Below, in pieces: positions 16,742-26,380 of a stretch of DNA of 33,749 nt (positions are counted from its first letter, which is position 1; every line of letters begins with the position of its first letter). The notes beneath the pieces are model-generated. The model was not told the origin of the DNA and did not search any database. It saw only the letters and a list, made by a program, of their open reading frames with translations. Origin of the DNA: Lachnospiraceae bacterium (GTDB lineage Bacteria > Bacillota > Clostridia > Lachnospirales > Lachnospiraceae); assembly GCA_017448245.1 (NCBI GenBank), contig JAFSLV010000040.1, positions 1 to 33,749 of the forward strand, read 5' to 3'. A program made the translations under genes and the position numbers.

Positions 16742-18094
16742 TTACTGTCCCAGTGCTTCGTCTAACGCAATCTGGGCATTCCTGGCTGCTTCATCCAGGA
16801 CCTCCTGTGCGGATTTTCCTTCGAGCTCGAGCGCCTGTGCGGCGATGTTGAGCTCATCGAGGATCTTGCCGCCGGTCGGGTCGACCGGATAGGACGAGAC
16901 ATGCTCCGCCTGCTTTAAGAGCACGGCCGCCACCGGATTTTCTTCGAGGAATTGCTGATACTCGGGAACATCCGTGACGCGACGGTTGGCCGCCGGATAC
17001 GTGGTCAGCATCGTGTAGGCCGCCTGGTTCTCCGGATTGGTCAGGAATTTGATAAACTCATACGCGCCCTGCTGTCTCTCGTCCCCGTTGCCGTCGGGCA
17101 TGACGAGCATGAGGGTCTGTGCCCAGGGTCTGGATTCATTGCCTTCCCAGCCGAACTGCTCGAGCGGACGGATCACGTCAAAATCAAAGTCGACGGAGTC
17201 GACGGGGGAGCCGGTGTAGCCCGCGCTTCTTCCCTCGATCACGTCGTCGATCGTATCATACCAGTAGGCCCAGTCATCGATGCCGTTCCACTTGGTCTCC
17301 ATGATGTTGTCGTCATGGATCCAGCCGCGGAACGCTTCCCATACCTCCACCCACTCGGGAGAATTGATCATCACCTGTGTGCCGTCATCGGACAATACCT
17401 TTGCGCCGTTCGCAAAAGCGGCATCGATCAGGTTTTTGGCGTCGCCGCCCATCGGCTCCCAGACACGCTCGTAGCCCGCCGCCTTGAACGCGTCGGCGTG
17501 CGAGACGAGATCCTGCCAGGACTTGACGCTCTCGGGATCGACACCCGCGTCCTCAAAGGCCTGGACATTGTAGTAAGCGATCTGGATGGTGCCGTACCAG
17601 GGACGCGCAAAGGTCACGTCGCCGTCGATACCGTTGGCCGCAAAGTCCGGATAGAAATCATCGGCGTTGAAATCCGGATCCGCGTCCTGGAACTGATTGA
17701 AGGTGACGAGCGCGCCTTTTTCATAGAGCTGTCTGGCGGGCGCCGTGTCGAGCAGCGCCACGTCCGGCGCGGTCTTGCCGGCGATGGCCGCCTGCAGGTT
17801 GGAAAACGTCTTGACGTAATTTTCCTGCTGGATGGCGGTCACAAAATAGGTGTCCTGCGAATTGTTGAAATTGTCGATCTCTTCCTGTACGAGATCCATG
17901 ACATTGTTGCCCTGGGCAAGCCAGAACTCGATCTGGATCCTGTCACCGGAAGCCGCGTCTCCTCCCTCTGTTCCGGAAGGCTGTGCGCTGCCCGCGGCAC
18001 CGCCGGCACCGCCCGTGCCGCCCGCGCCGCCGCCGCAGGCCATAAGCCCCGCGACCATGATCAGTACCATTACCGTTGCAAAAAGCTTTTTCAT
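16742..18094 (-). CDS. ugpB: ABC transporter extracellular binding lipoprotein (UgpB-like)
   Basis: A 450-residue family 1 solute-binding protein. A lipoprotein signal peptide ends in LMAC with C20 as the lipidated residue, followed by a Gly/Ala/Ser-rich linker of about 35 residues that tethers the protein to the outside of the membrane. The mature part has the alternating pattern of the two-lobed sugar-binding fold; QIEFWLAQGNN starts the first beta strand. The ATG at 18094 is set by AAAAGGAGGTAAC. It is the first gene of the five-gene Ugp-like operon; the BCCT gene lies 80 bp upstream on the same strand with no clear terminator between. The specificity for glycerol-3-phosphate derivatives is inferred from ugpQ; other sugars are possible. 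Confidence 0.85.
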   Translation of the reverse strand: MKKLFATVMVLIMVAGLMACGGGAGGTGGAGGAAGSAQPSGTEGGDAASGDRIQIEFWLAQGNNVMDLVQEEIDNFNNSQDTYFVTAIQQENYVKTFSNLQAAIAGKTAPDVALLDTAPARQLYEKGALVTFNQFQDADPDFNADDFYPDFAANGIDGDVTFARPWYGTIQIAYYNVQAFEDAGVDPESVKSWQDLVSHADAFKAAGYERVWEPMGGDAKNLIDAAFANGAKVLSDDGTQVMINSPEWVEVWEAFRGWIHDDNIMETKWNGIDDWAYWYDTIDDVIEGRSAGYTGSPVDSVDFDFDVIRPLEQFGWEGNESRPWAQTLMLVMPDGNGDERQQGAYEFIKFLTNPENQAAYTMLTTYPAANRRVTDVPEYQQFLEENPVAAVLLKQAEHVSSYPVDPTGGKILDELNIAAQALELEGKSAQEVLDEAARNAQIALDEALGQ

Positions 18095-18174
18095 CCTGTT
18101 ACCTCCTTTTAAAAAGTACAACATTACTATCCATAAACGCCTGCAGAGAGAGCACTTTCCCTGCAGCATTTACT

Positions 18175-19695
18175 TCACGGTTCCTCTTTTTTTGCCGTAT
18201 CCTCCCGCAGCTGTTTGACGAGGCTTGCGCAGATCATCACGATGATCACGCCGATCGGAAACGCCGCGATGATGGACACCGACTGCAGGCTGTAGATGGA
18301 GCTTTCCGAGGAAATCAAAGCGATCGGGAAAAGGATAAACACGATCGACCAGAAAACGCGGATCGGCTTGCCGGGCATCGTGCCGGTCTCTATTTTTTTA
18401 TAGGAATAGTAGGAAATCACCATGGCCAGCGAATCAAAGGTGGTCGCATAGAAGAGGATCATCGTGACGACCAGGAGAAGGAGCCCGAGCGCCGGCAGCG
18501 GCAGCGCGTCAAAGATCCGGATGACGGACTCCGAATAGAGGCCGCCCTCCGCGATATAGCCGCTGACATCGAGTCCGTGCTTCATCTGCTGGGCGAGCCC
18601 GTAATTGCCGAGGACGATGAAGGCCATGTAGGTCCCGCACAGTCCCCAGAAATAGCCGCCGAAGACCATGTTGCGGATGGTGCGCCCCTTGCTGATCGTA
18701 CCGATAAAGAAGGGCGTCGCCACACACCATACCATCCAGTAGGCCCAGTAGTATACGGTCCAGTTCTGCGGGAAGAGATTTTCCCTGAGCGGATCGAGCC
18801 ACGTCGCCATGCCGACAAAATTCTGCACCATGTTGCCGAGTGCCGAAAACCCGGTTTCCAGCACGTAGCGCGTCTCGCCCCCGAAGAAAAGGACATATCC
18901 GAGGAGCAAAAGAAACAGCACCACGCAGATCACCGCGAGGCGCGAGATGGCCTTCATGCCAAACCACAGCACCAGCGTATAGGTCACCGCGATGACGACC
19001 AGAATGAGAATCGCAAGCTTTGCGGAATCCTGCAGATGAAAGACCTTTGCCACCGCGGCGGAGAGCAGCGGGCTCGTTACGGAAAACGTCGTGCTCGTCC
19101 CGGCGATCAGGGAAAAGATGGCGATGAGATCGATGATCTTGCCGGCCACACCGTCCACCCTGTCGCCAAGAAGCGGCCGGCAGGCCTCGGAATACTTTTG
19201 CTTCTGCGTGCCGCGCACGTGAAACATATAGCCAAAGGCGACCGCCAGCGCGATATAAAAGCCCCACGCGATCGGCCCCCAGTGAAAGAGCGGATAGGTG
19301 GAGGCCCATTTCTGGATCCCGCCCAGCTCTTCGATATACGGTTCGCTGGCGTAGAGCGCCCATTCCGTCAGGGAATAAAACAGGATATCGGCCGCCATCG
19401 TGGAGGTAAAGATCAGGGCGCCCCAGCGGAAATTACTGTATTCGGGTTTTTCCAGATTGCCGAAACGGATCCTTCCGTAGCGGGACAGCCCGATCACCAC
19501 CGTAAAAATGCAGACCCCTAAGCCCAGCACCGCAAAATAGATGCTGCAGGTATCGCCCACGAAATGGCGGATGGACTGCAGAACCAGCGTCGACGCATCC
19601 GGACGGACGGCAAACGAAATGCACAGCAGGATGACCACGCTCAGCGGTACGAGAATGGAAAACCAGTCCATGCGTTTGAAAGATGATTGATCCAT
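18175..19695 (-). CDS. BCCT family transporter
   Basis: A 506-residue transporter of the betaine/choline/carnitine family with about twelve helices. The family signature region is WAYWMVWCVATPFFIGTISKGRT (about 305-327; cited as a region), with the tryptophan-rich helix that forms the substrate box, and FHWGPIAWGFY matches the conserved HWG segment. The glycine-rich GMGIG segment that supports sodium coupling in BetP-like members is here TSTMAADI, so coupling may differ, as in exchangers (inference). Substrate could be glycine betaine, choline, carnitine or a related quaternary amine. Choline-containing glycerophosphodiesters handled by the neighbouring Ugp/UgpQ system would make such a neighbour sensible. 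Confidence 0.88.
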   Translation of the reverse strand: MDQSSFKRMDWFSILVPLSVVILLCISFAVRPDASTLVLQSIRHFVGDTCSIYFAVLGLGVCIFTVVIGLSRYGRIRFGNLEKPEYSNFRWGALIFTSTMAADILFYSLTEWALYASEPYIEELGGIQKWASTYPLFHWGPIAWGFYIALAVAFGYMFHVRGTQKQKYSEACRPLLGDRVDGVAGKIIDLIAIFSLIAGTSTTFSVTSPLLSAAVAKVFHLQDSAKLAILILVVIAVTYTLVLWFGMKAISRLAVICVVLFLLLLGYVLFFGGETRYVLETGFSALGNMVQNFVGMATWLDPLRENLFPQNWTVYYWAYWMVWCVATPFFIGTISKGRTIRNMVFGGYFWGLCGTYMAFIVLGNYGLAQQMKHGLDVSGYIAEGGLYSESVIRIFDALPLPALGLLLLVVTMILFYATTFDSLAMVISYYSYKKIETGTMPGKPIRVFWSIVFILFPIALISSESSIYSLQSVSIIAAFPIGVIIVMICASLVKQLREDTAKKEEP

Positions 19696-19736
19696 AAGTT
19701 TATTTTTCCTTCAGAACAAAAAATAATTTGTTATAT

Positions 19737-19766
19737 ATTTTATCGTTTTTTGAACTGCCGCGTCAA
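19737..19766 (-). promoter_or_regulatory. Promoter of the BCCT (and perhaps Ugp) genes
   Basis: On the minus strand, -35 TTGACG (19761-19766), 18-bp spacer and -10 TAAAAT (19737-19742), about 45 bp from the ATG. It overlaps the control region of the divergent dnaE gene. Confidence 0.55.
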
Positions 19767-19779
19767 CTGCCTGACAGTA

Positions 19780-19788
19780 TGTTATACT
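19780..19788 (+). promoter_or_regulatory. Extended -10 promoter of dnaE
   Basis: TGT TATACT with the -10 at 19783-19788; the -35 region is weak. The start would be near 19795 and the leader about 37 nt. Confidence 0.5.
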
Positions 19789-19831
19789 ATGCTGTAAGTG
19801 TCGCTAAAAACGGTTGAGAAAGGATCCCGAA

Positions 19832-22800
19832 ATGGCGTTTGCGCATCTTCACTGTCATACGGAATACAGTCTTCTGGACGGTTCCAACAAGATCAAGGAG
19901 TACGTGAAAAGACTCAAGGAGACCGGCCAGACCGCGGGCGCCATCACCGACCACGGCGTCATGTTCGGCGTGGTCGATTTCTATAAGGAAGCAAAGGCAC
20001 AGGGAATCCGGCCCGTCCTCGGATGCGAGGTCTATGTCGCCCCCGGCTCCCGCCACCAGAAAATCTCCGCCACCGGAAAAGATGAGAAGAGATACTACCA
20101 TCTGGTGCTTCTCGCGGAAAATAACGTCGGTTATTCTAACTTGACCCATATAGTCAGCCGCGGTTTTACCGAAGGATACTATTATAAGCCCCGTGTCGAC
20201 ATGGAGCTCCTGCGAGAGTATCATGAAGGACTGATCTGCCTTTCCGCCTGTCTTGCCGGTGAAATACCACGTGCTATTGCAAATCACGACTATGAGGAGG
20301 CGAGAGCTGCTGCCCTCCGGTATATTGACTGTTTTGGTCACGATAACTTTTTCCTCGAACTCCAGGATCACGGAATCCCGTTGCAGAAGGAGGTCAATCA
20401 GGTGCTGGTCCGGCTCTCCGCGGAGCTCGATATTCCGCTCGTCGCCACCAACGACTGCCACTATACCGCCGCCGACGATGCCGAGGCACACGATCACCTG
20501 TTATGTATCCAGACCGGCAAAAAGGTCTCCGACGTCGACCGGATGCGCTATGAGGGCGGGCAGTACTATGTCAAAACCGAGGAGGAGATGCGCGCGCTCT
20601 TTCCCTATGCGCCGGAGGCGGTCGACAATACCGCAAAAATTGCCGAACGCTGCAACGTCGAGATCGAGTTCGGGCATACCAGACTCCCGCATTTCGACGT
20701 GCCCGAAGGCTATGACTCCCCCTCCTGGCTCAAAAAGATCTGCGAGGACGGTCTCAAAGAACGCTATCCCGACGATGACGGGACGGCGAGAAAGCGCATG
20801 GAATACGAGCTCTCCGTCATCGAACAGATGGGATATGTCGATTATTTCCTGATCGTCGCGGACTATGTCAACTGGGCGATGTCGCAGGGGATTGCCGTGG
20901 GACCCGGACGGGGATCCGGGGTCGGTTCGATCGTGACCTACTGCATCCACATCACCAATGTCGATCCGCTCAAATACGATCTGCTGTTTGAGCGCCTGCT
21001 CAATCCGGAGCGCGTCTCGATGCCCGATATCGATATCGACTTTGAGGACGCGAGGCGCCAGGAGGTCATCGACTATGTGACCGCCAAATACGGCGCGGAT
21101 CATGTCGTCCAGATCATCACCTTCGGTACGCTGCAGGCCAAGGGCGTCATCCGGGATGTCGCGCGCGTGATGGACCTGCCCTACAGCGAAGGCGACCGCA
21201 TCGCCAAGATGATCCCCAACGAACTGAGGATCACGCTGGATCGTGCGCTGCAGATGAATGCGGAGCTGCGCACACTCTACGAAACGGACGAAACGATTCA
21301 CAAGCTCATCGACATGAGCAAGCGTCTCGAGGGACTCCCCCGCCACTCCTCGACCCATGCGGCCGGCGTCGTCATCTGCTCACAGCCGGCAGAGGATCTG
21401 GTGCCGCTCGCAAGAGGCACGGACGAAGCGATCGTTACGCAGTTTCCCGCGCCGACCCTGGAATCGCTCGGGCTTCTCAAAATGGATTTTCTCGGCCTGC
21501 GCACGCTCACCGTCGTCAAGGATGCCGCGGCGGACGCCAACCGCGCGATCGGCGCCAAAAAAGGCGATGCGGACTATATCGACATGGACGCGATCGACCT
21601 GAATGACAAAAAGACCCTGAAGATGATCGGCACGGGACATACCGACGGCGTCTTCCAGCTCGAAAGCGCCGGCATGCAGTCCTTTATGAAGGAACTCAAG
21701 CCCGATTCCTTTGAGGATATCATCGCGGGCATCGCACTCTACCGCCCCGGTCCCATGGCCTTTATCCCGCAATACATCAAGGGCAAAAACAATCCGGAGC
21801 GCATCACCTATATCTCGCCCGCGCTCGAACCGATTCTGAAATCGACCTACGGCTGCATCGTCTATCAGGAGCAGGTCATGCAGATCGTGCAGCGCCTCGG
21901 CGGCTATTCCATGGGCCGCGCGGACGAGGTGCGCCGTGCGATGAGCAAAAAAAAGCACGAGGTCATGGAAAAAGAACGGCAGGCCTTTGTCTACGGCGAC
22001 GAGGCATCGGGCGTGCCGGGCTGCATCGCGCTGGGGATCCCCGAACAGGAGGCGCTCGCCGTCTATGATTCCATGATGGATTTTGCCAATTACGGCTTTA
22101 ACAAATCTCATTCCGCGTCCTACGCGATTCTTTCGATGCAGACGGCATGGCTCAAATGCTACTTCCCTGTCGAATTCGAAGCGGCACTCTTAACAAGCGT
22201 GATCGACATGCCGCCGCGTCTGACGGGATATCTCGCGGATGCCGCGGAGAGGGGCATCGACATCCTCGCGCCGGACGTCAACGAGAGCGGCGTCGGCTTT
22301 ACCGTTGTGGCGAGGGAGGATGCGCCCCCCGACGCGCCGGACACGGAAAAAAAGGCGGTGCGTTACGCCCTCACCGCCATCAAGGGCGTGGGATATCCGC
22401 TGGTGGAAGCGGTCGTTGCGGAGAGGGACGCGCACGGTCCCTACCACAACATCAACGATCTTTTGACCAGACTCACCGAATCGCACAAGGAAGCCTTTAA
22501 CAAGCGCAACATCGAAAATCTCATCAAGGCCGGCGCGCTCGATACGCTCGGCGGCACACGCAAGCAGCATATGTTTGTCTATACGCAGATTCTCGACCGG
22601 CTCTCGGAGAAAAAAAGCGGTGTGGCGGGACAGATGACCTTCTTCGACATCGTTCCGGAGGAGGCAAGGACCTCCTTTGAGATCAGGCTTCCGGATGTCG
22701 GCGAATACGAAAAGGACGCGCTGCTCGAATACGAAAAAGAAGTCCTCGGCGTGTACCTGAGCGGTCATCCCTTAGAGGATGACGCGGCGCTCATCAAAAA

Positions 22801-23353
22801 ACACGCAACGGCCTCGGCCCTTGATTTTTATCTGCGGGAGGACGACGCGGAGGATGTTTCTCCCGTCGTTACGGACGCGTCGCGCGTCACGGTCGGCGGC
22901 ATGATCACGGAGCGAAAGATCAAATATACCAAAAACGAAAAGGTCATGGCGTTTTTGCAGTTCGAGGACATGACCGGCGTCATCGAGGTGATTGTCTTTC
23001 CGAAAACGTATGACGAATACGCCGCACTTTTACACGAAGACGCCAAGGTCTTTATCGAGGGCAGGGTCAGCGTCGAGGAAAATGCCAACGCCAAGCTGAT
23101 TGCGGAGAAAATCACATCCTTTGACCGTCTGCCCAAAACCGTCTGGCTGCGCTGCGCGACGCTCGACGATTATAAGTCCAGAGAACGCGCCCTCTACGAT
23201 CTGATCGGCGCACACCCGGGCGGAGACAGGATCACGATTTTCCTGAACGATACCAGACAGATGAAAAAGCTCGACGCCGGCCACGGAATCAACGGCACGG
23301 AGGACGTGTACGGCGCACTGCGGGATCTCTTTGGGGAGGATAATGTGAAGTGA
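19832..23353 (+). CDS. dnaE: DNA polymerase III subunit alpha
   Basis: A 1173-residue replicative polymerase of the DnaE1 type. The N-terminal PHP domain begins HLHCHTEYSLLDG (5-17). The C-family catalytic core has GPGRGSGVGS (near 363), catalytic aspartates D399 and D401 in PDIDIDFEDARR, and a third at D552 in KMDFLGLRTL. The helix-hairpin-helix and OB-fold domains follow (TVGGMITERKIKYTKNEK near 1025; then MTGVIEVIVFP). I choose the ATG at 19832, preceded by GAGAAAGGAT; a TTG at 19814 is also in frame. It is divergent from the BCCT gene and followed by a converging ABC operon. Confidence 0.97.
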   Translation: MAFAHLHCHTEYSLLDGSNKIKEYVKRLKETGQTAGAITDHGVMFGVVDFYKEAKAQGIRPVLGCEVYVAPGSRHQKISATGKDEKRYYHLVLLAENNVGYSNLTHIVSRGFTEGYYYKPRVDMELLREYHEGLICLSACLAGEIPRAIANHDYEEARAAALRYIDCFGHDNFFLELQDHGIPLQKEVNQVLVRLSAELDIPLVATNDCHYTAADDAEAHDHLLCIQTGKKVSDVDRMRYEGGQYYVKTEEEMRALFPYAPEAVDNTAKIAERCNVEIEFGHTRLPHFDVPEGYDSPSWLKKICEDGLKERYPDDDGTARKRMEYELSVIEQMGYVDYFLIVADYVNWAMSQGIAVGPGRGSGVGSIVTYCIHITNVDPLKYDLLFERLLNPERVSMPDIDIDFEDARRQEVIDYVTAKYGADHVVQIITFGTLQAKGVIRDVARVMDLPYSEGDRIAKMIPNELRITLDRALQMNAELRTLYETDETIHKLIDMSKRLEGLPRHSSTHAAGVVICSQPAEDLVPLARGTDEAIVTQFPAPTLESLGLLKMDFLGLRTLTVVKDAAADANRAIGAKKGDADYIDMDAIDLNDKKTLKMIGTGHTDGVFQLESAGMQSFMKELKPDSFEDIIAGIALYRPGPMAFIPQYIKGKNNPERITYISPALEPILKSTYGCIVYQEQVMQIVQRLGGYSMGRADEVRRAMSKKKHEVMEKERQAFVYGDEASGVPGCIALGIPEQEALAVYDSMMDFANYGFNKSHSASYAILSMQTAWLKCYFPVEFEAALLTSVIDMPPRLTGYLADAAERGIDILAPDVNESGVGFTVVAREDAPPDAPDTEKKAVRYALTAIKGVGYPLVEAVVAERDAHGPYHNINDLLTRLTESHKEAFNKRNIENLIKAGALDTLGGTRKQHMFVYTQILDRLSEKKSGVAGQMTFFDIVPEEARTSFEIRLPDVGEYEKDALLEYEKEVLGVYLSGHPLEDDAALIKKHATASALDFYLREDDAEDVSPVVTDASRVTVGGMITERKIKYTKNEKVMAFLQFEDMTGVIEVIVFPKTYDEYAALLHEDAKVFIEGRVSVEENANAKLIAEKITSFDRLPKTVWLRCATLDDYKSRERALYDLIGAHPGGDRITIFLNDTRQMKKLDAGHGINGTEDVYGALRDLFGEDNVK

Positions 23354-23400
23354 GTTCCAATATCTGACTGCTTCACAGGCAAAGCCTCGCAAAGCGACTG

Positions 23401-24093
23401 TCACCCCTTCAGGCGCTCGAGATACTCCCTGCGGACGGGATATTTGTACATCACGCGCAGCATCAGATAAAACACAGCCGCGTTGATGATGCCGAGCAGG
23501 GCGACGATCGCGATCGTTACGGCGGGCGTAATCCGTGAAGTACCCGCAAAAAGCCACGACGCTCCCGACAGTATCTCAGACCCGGGTGATCCCGTCTGCG
23601 AGAGTGCAAACGTAATAATGAGGATCATGATCACCATCATCACGATCGTGCTGACAATTCTGTGAAACTTTGCCGAGATGGCGTTCACGATTGACCCAAG
23701 CAGGACGCTCACAAAGTGGAGTGCCAGCAGGACGACCGCGTTGAATCCGCACAAATCCGCGCTCCTGCCCGTTACATGTGCGGCAAAGACCACCAGACAC
23801 CACATCAGGATCTGCGCGACATACAGCAACACTACGGGGATTGCGGTCAGCAATCTTTTCCGGTACGGGGAAACGCCCGCATACGCCGCATAATCCATGC
23901 GCAACAAAACGGAGGATGGCATCAGTGCGTAAAAGCTCCACAGAAAGACCGGCAGCATCAGATCCGCACCGTCATAATTGCTGCGGATATTGATCCATCC
24001 GATCAGCACAAACAACAGAAAAAACCATGCCTGCTGCTTTGCCTGGTACAGATGCGGATACAGTAAGACGCTACGTTTCAGATCAGCGATCAT
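23401..24093 (-). CDS. ABC-2 type membrane subunit (putative)
   Basis: A 230-residue protein with about six hydrophobic segments and short charged loops, ending in KYPVRREYLERLKG. No sequence motif fixes a family, but its place, last in an operon of a GntR regulator, an ABC ATPase and another membrane protein, suggests one half of an ABC-2 type exporter. The ATG at 24093 follows AGGAGGAATATT. It overlaps the preceding gene by 11 bp. Substrate unknown; relatives in YtrBCDEF-type operons respond to cell-wall stress. Confidence 0.7.
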   Translation of the reverse strand: MIADLKRSVLLYPHLYQAKQQAWFFLLFVLIGWINIRSNYDGADLMLPVFLWSFYALMPSSVLLRMDYAAYAGVSPYRKRLLTAIPVVLLYVAQILMWCLVVFAAHVTGRSADLCGFNAVVLLALHFVSVLLGSIVNAISAKFHRIVSTIVMMVIMILIITFALSQTGSPGSEILSGASWLFAGTSRITPAVTIAIVALLGIINAAVFYLMLRVMYKYPVRREYLERLKG

Positions 24094-24763
24094 AATATTC
24101 CTCCTGCTTGGCACACACACCCTTTGTAATCATCCATCTTGACAACCAAAGCCCGATCATCAAAAGCACAAAGCAGACCACGGGCGTAATACGCTGACCG
24201 GCAGCCTCACTCTCTATGAGAACGAACGCGGCGCCCCCCGTCATCGCGCATGTAAATGCTGTCACCACGGGTGAAATCTGCGTAAACGAAGCCAGCAGAC
24301 GTCCGATGCAGATGAAGATCTGTGCGATGGCGTAGGAGCCTGACGCGACCACAAGCCATACACGTACCGCCCGGTATATGCCGGCATGCACGATCATCTC
24401 TCCCGCCGCCACATAGACGGCGATCCAGAAGAGGTGGGTAAGCACGCGCTGGATTTGGTCCCCGATCAGCACATCTTTATAAAATGTCATGCCGCCGTCG
24501 GAGCATTTTAACAGATCCATGCCGGATTCTCCCCTGCGCATACACCCCCCGAAGATCTGTCCGTCCAGAGCCACCTCATAGACTGTCAAAAGGATTGCCG
24601 GCGGAATCGCAAAGCCGAGATGTGTCAGTGTATCGCCGTCCGCAAAGGCCGCTAGCGTCATCAGCACCAAAAACAGTAGCCCTGCAAGCGGAATGACAAG
24701 ATGTGTCACGATCCGGTGTGTCATGCTCGTTATGAGCAGGTATTTTTTTACGGATGCCAGCAT
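24083..24763 (-). CDS. ABC-2 type membrane subunit (putative), second
   Basis: A 226-residue protein with about six hydrophobic helices. The loop after the second helix carries FGGCMRRGESGMDLLKCSDGG. Like its neighbour it has no soluble domain and is best explained as a transmembrane half of the ABC exporter whose ATPase is encoded just upstream. The ATG follows AAAGGAAAGG. The two membrane proteins are of like size and layout but not obviously close in sequence, so they may form a heterodimer. Confidence 0.7.
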   Translation of the reverse strand: MLASVKKYLLITSMTHRIVTHLVIPLAGLLFLVLMTLAAFADGDTLTHLGFAIPPAILLTVYEVALDGQIFGGCMRRGESGMDLLKCSDGGMTFYKDVLIGDQIQRVLTHLFWIAVYVAAGEMIVHAGIYRAVRVWLVVASGSYAIAQIFICIGRLLASFTQISPVVTAFTCAMTGGAAFVLIESEAAGQRITPVVCFVLLMIGLWLSRWMITKGVCAKQEEYYDR

Positions 24764-24855
24764 AACCTTTCCTTTACCTTTCCATTCCGGTGTCTGTCAC
24801 TTCCGGATCGGGATAAGACACGTTCGCCCGTATACGTGTGCCGCCGTCCTCTGTA

Positions 24856-25812
24856 TCATGCCGCACGTACGCCCGCAAGGTGCGATCCCTGCTTCATCAC
24901 CGCCACGGAGATCTGCGTCAGCGTCGGTGTTTCGAGACTCACGGAAAGACCGGAAAGCTTATCCGCGTCCGCCGCAAGACACAACCCCTCATAGCCGTAG
25001 CTTCCGGTACCGGAAAAGCTGTACAGGATCTCTTTTGCCGCACCGGCGGTGTCCGCATCGCCCTTTACCATGATGTATTTTTCTTTTAAGTCCTCGACAA
25101 AGCCCTCTTCCGCGATTCTGCCGTGCGTCATGATGATCGCGTAGTCCGTCACCGACTCCATGTCAGCGATATTGTGCGTGGAGAAAAACACGGTACGGCC
25201 GCCTGCCGCAGGAGCCGTCTCATCCGTCTGACCGGAGGCGGCGCTGTCATCCCCCGCTGCCAGGTAATCCCTGAGGATGTTATTTAACCCGTCGCGCATG
25301 AGCGGATCCAGCGGGCTTGCGGGCTCATCCAGAAGCAGCAGATTCGTATCCCTCGCCAGTACTCCGGCGAGCATCAGCTTCATCCGGTTGCCGTCGGAGA
25401 GCTTGGAGATCTTTTTCCCCTCCTTTGTCATCGCGTCGACATCGATCGCAAGACGCGCACACCACTCCGTAAAGCGGTCTGTGTGGAAGGAAGGAAACAG
25501 AAGCTCCGAAATCTGCCGTATCTGCTTCACCGTCCAGGAGGGCAGATAATAATTGCCGGGCCCCGTATAGCCGATGCGCTCCCTCGTCATCCCCGTGTCG
25601 ATGTCTTTGACATTGCCAAACCACCGGATATCCCCCTTTGCGTCAAGCCTGAGGCCTGCAAGGATGTTGATGAGCGTCGTCTTTCCCGCCCCGTTTTCCC
25701 CGATCAGCGCCGTCGCAAACCCCTCCGGAATCCGGAGTCTCGGGATGTCCAGCTCAAAACTGCCGAGCTTTTTATACAGGTTGTCCGCCTCGATCACATA
25801 TCTCATTTCCAT
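24856..25812 (-). CDS. ABC transporter ATP-binding protein
   Basis: A 318-residue ATPase. Walker A is GENGAGKT (38-45). The signature motif is LSDGN rather than LSGGQ. Walker B is LLLLDEPASPLD and the switch histidine lies in STHN. A Gly/Ala/Asp/Ser/Thr-rich insertion of about 20 residues (GDDSAASGQTDETAPAAGG) sits between the D-loop helix and the H-loop strand. The C-terminal 90 residues form an accessory domain of the kind seen in ABC-2 exporter ATPases. It follows the GntR gene in the operon, with the 25826-25920 repeats in the 114-bp gap. Confidence 0.88.
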   Translation of the reverse strand: MEMRYVIEADNLYKKLGSFELDIPRLRIPEGFATALIGENGAGKTTLINILAGLRLDAKGDIRWFGNVKDIDTGMTRERIGYTGPGNYYLPSWTVKQIRQISELLFPSFHTDRFTEWCARLAIDVDAMTKEGKKISKLSDGNRMKLMLAGVLARDTNLLLLDEPASPLDPLMRDGLNNILRDYLAAGDDSAASGQTDETAPAAGGRTVFFSTHNIADMESVTDYAIIMTHGRIAEEGFVEDLKEKYIMVKGDADTAGAAKEILYSFSGTGSYGYEGLCLAADADKLSGLSVSLETPTLTQISVAVMKQGSHLAGVRAA

Positions 25813-25825
25813 GTCTACACTCCTT

Positions 25826-25920
25826 TTCCGGTCAGAAGGGACGGTTCTCCTTGGCTTGTTTCCGGTCAGAAGGGACGGTTCTCCCTGGCTTGTTTCCGGT
25901 CACTAAGAACCGTCCCCTTT
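25826..25920. repeat. Tandem and inverted GGGACGGTTCT repeats (34-bp period)
   Basis: Two nearly identical 34-bp units start TTCCGGTCAGAAGGGACGG at 25826 and 25860. A third unit starting TTCCGGTCA at 25894 carries the core inverted (AAGAACCGTCCCC), so units two and three can form a hairpin. They lie between the gntR and ABC ATPase genes. A related palindrome lies at 26408-26516 on the other side of gntR. Confidence 0.8.
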
Positions 25921-25926
25921 GGCTTT

Positions 25927-26310
25927 TTACAGACCTTCCTGTCTGTGCAGCGTCTGCAATGTCTTTAATGTATCCGCAAGCTCCTTCTCCGTGAGACCCG
26001 CGGTCTCCGCAAAGCGGATCGCTTCCGTCAGCGCGTCCTCTACCTTGCGCAGGTGTTGTTCCCTGAGCATTTCCGTATCCTGTGCGTTGACGAAAAAGCC
26101 CTTTCCCTGCACGGCGGTGACGAGTCCCTCGCTCTCCAAATCCTCGTAGGCCTTCATTGTCGTGATGACACTGACCTTTAAGTCACGGGCAAGCTCCCGG
26201 ATGCTCGGCAGATACGTCCCCTCCTTCATCTTTCCCGAAAGGATCTCATTTTTGAGCTGCTCCGAGATCTGCCGGTAGATCGGTGTGTTGCTGTTTTGCA
26301 GTATCTTCAT
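25927..26310 (-). CDS. GntR-family transcriptional regulator, YtrA type
   Basis: A 127-residue regulator. The winged helix at about 9-75 has the GntR pattern PIYRQISEQLKNEILSG, LPSIRELARDLKVS and AYEDLESEGLV. The short C-terminal part (about 80-127) is two helices for dimerisation, as in the YtrA subfamily, which has no large ligand domain. It precedes an ABC exporter, the usual YtrA context. A 21-bp palindrome at 26360-26380 overlaps its promoter and is the likely autoregulatory operator. Confidence 0.9.
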   Translation of the reverse strand: MKILQNSNTPIYRQISEQLKNEILSGKMKEGTYLPSIRELARDLKVSVITTMKAYEDLESEGLVTAVQGKGFFVNAQDTEMLREQHLRKVEDALTEAIRFAETAGLTEKELADTLKTLQTLHRQEGL

Positions 26311-26359
26311 CTGTTCTTCCTTTCCCCGGTTTTGAGGGAAAAAGTAACTGCGCGCTAAC

Positions 26360-26380
26360 TGTATATATGTTATATATACA
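26360..26380. promoter_or_regulatory. Candidate GntR/YtrA operator
   Basis: A perfect inverted repeat TGTATATAT-GTT-ATATATACA (9-bp arms, 3-bp centre) overlapping the -10 of the gntR promoter, placed so that a bound repressor would block RNA polymerase. Confidence 0.65.

Noticed and set aside
18103-18174. CTGCAG-containing imperfect hairpin between the BCCT and ugpB genes as a terminator
   Set aside because: Stem is short with a wobble pair and has no T-run; more likely a weak intercistronic structure.
18076-19521. 481-codon plus-strand open frame opposite the BCCT gene
   Set aside because: Antisense of a recognised membrane transporter; the hydrophilic composition is just the complement of hydrophobic codons.
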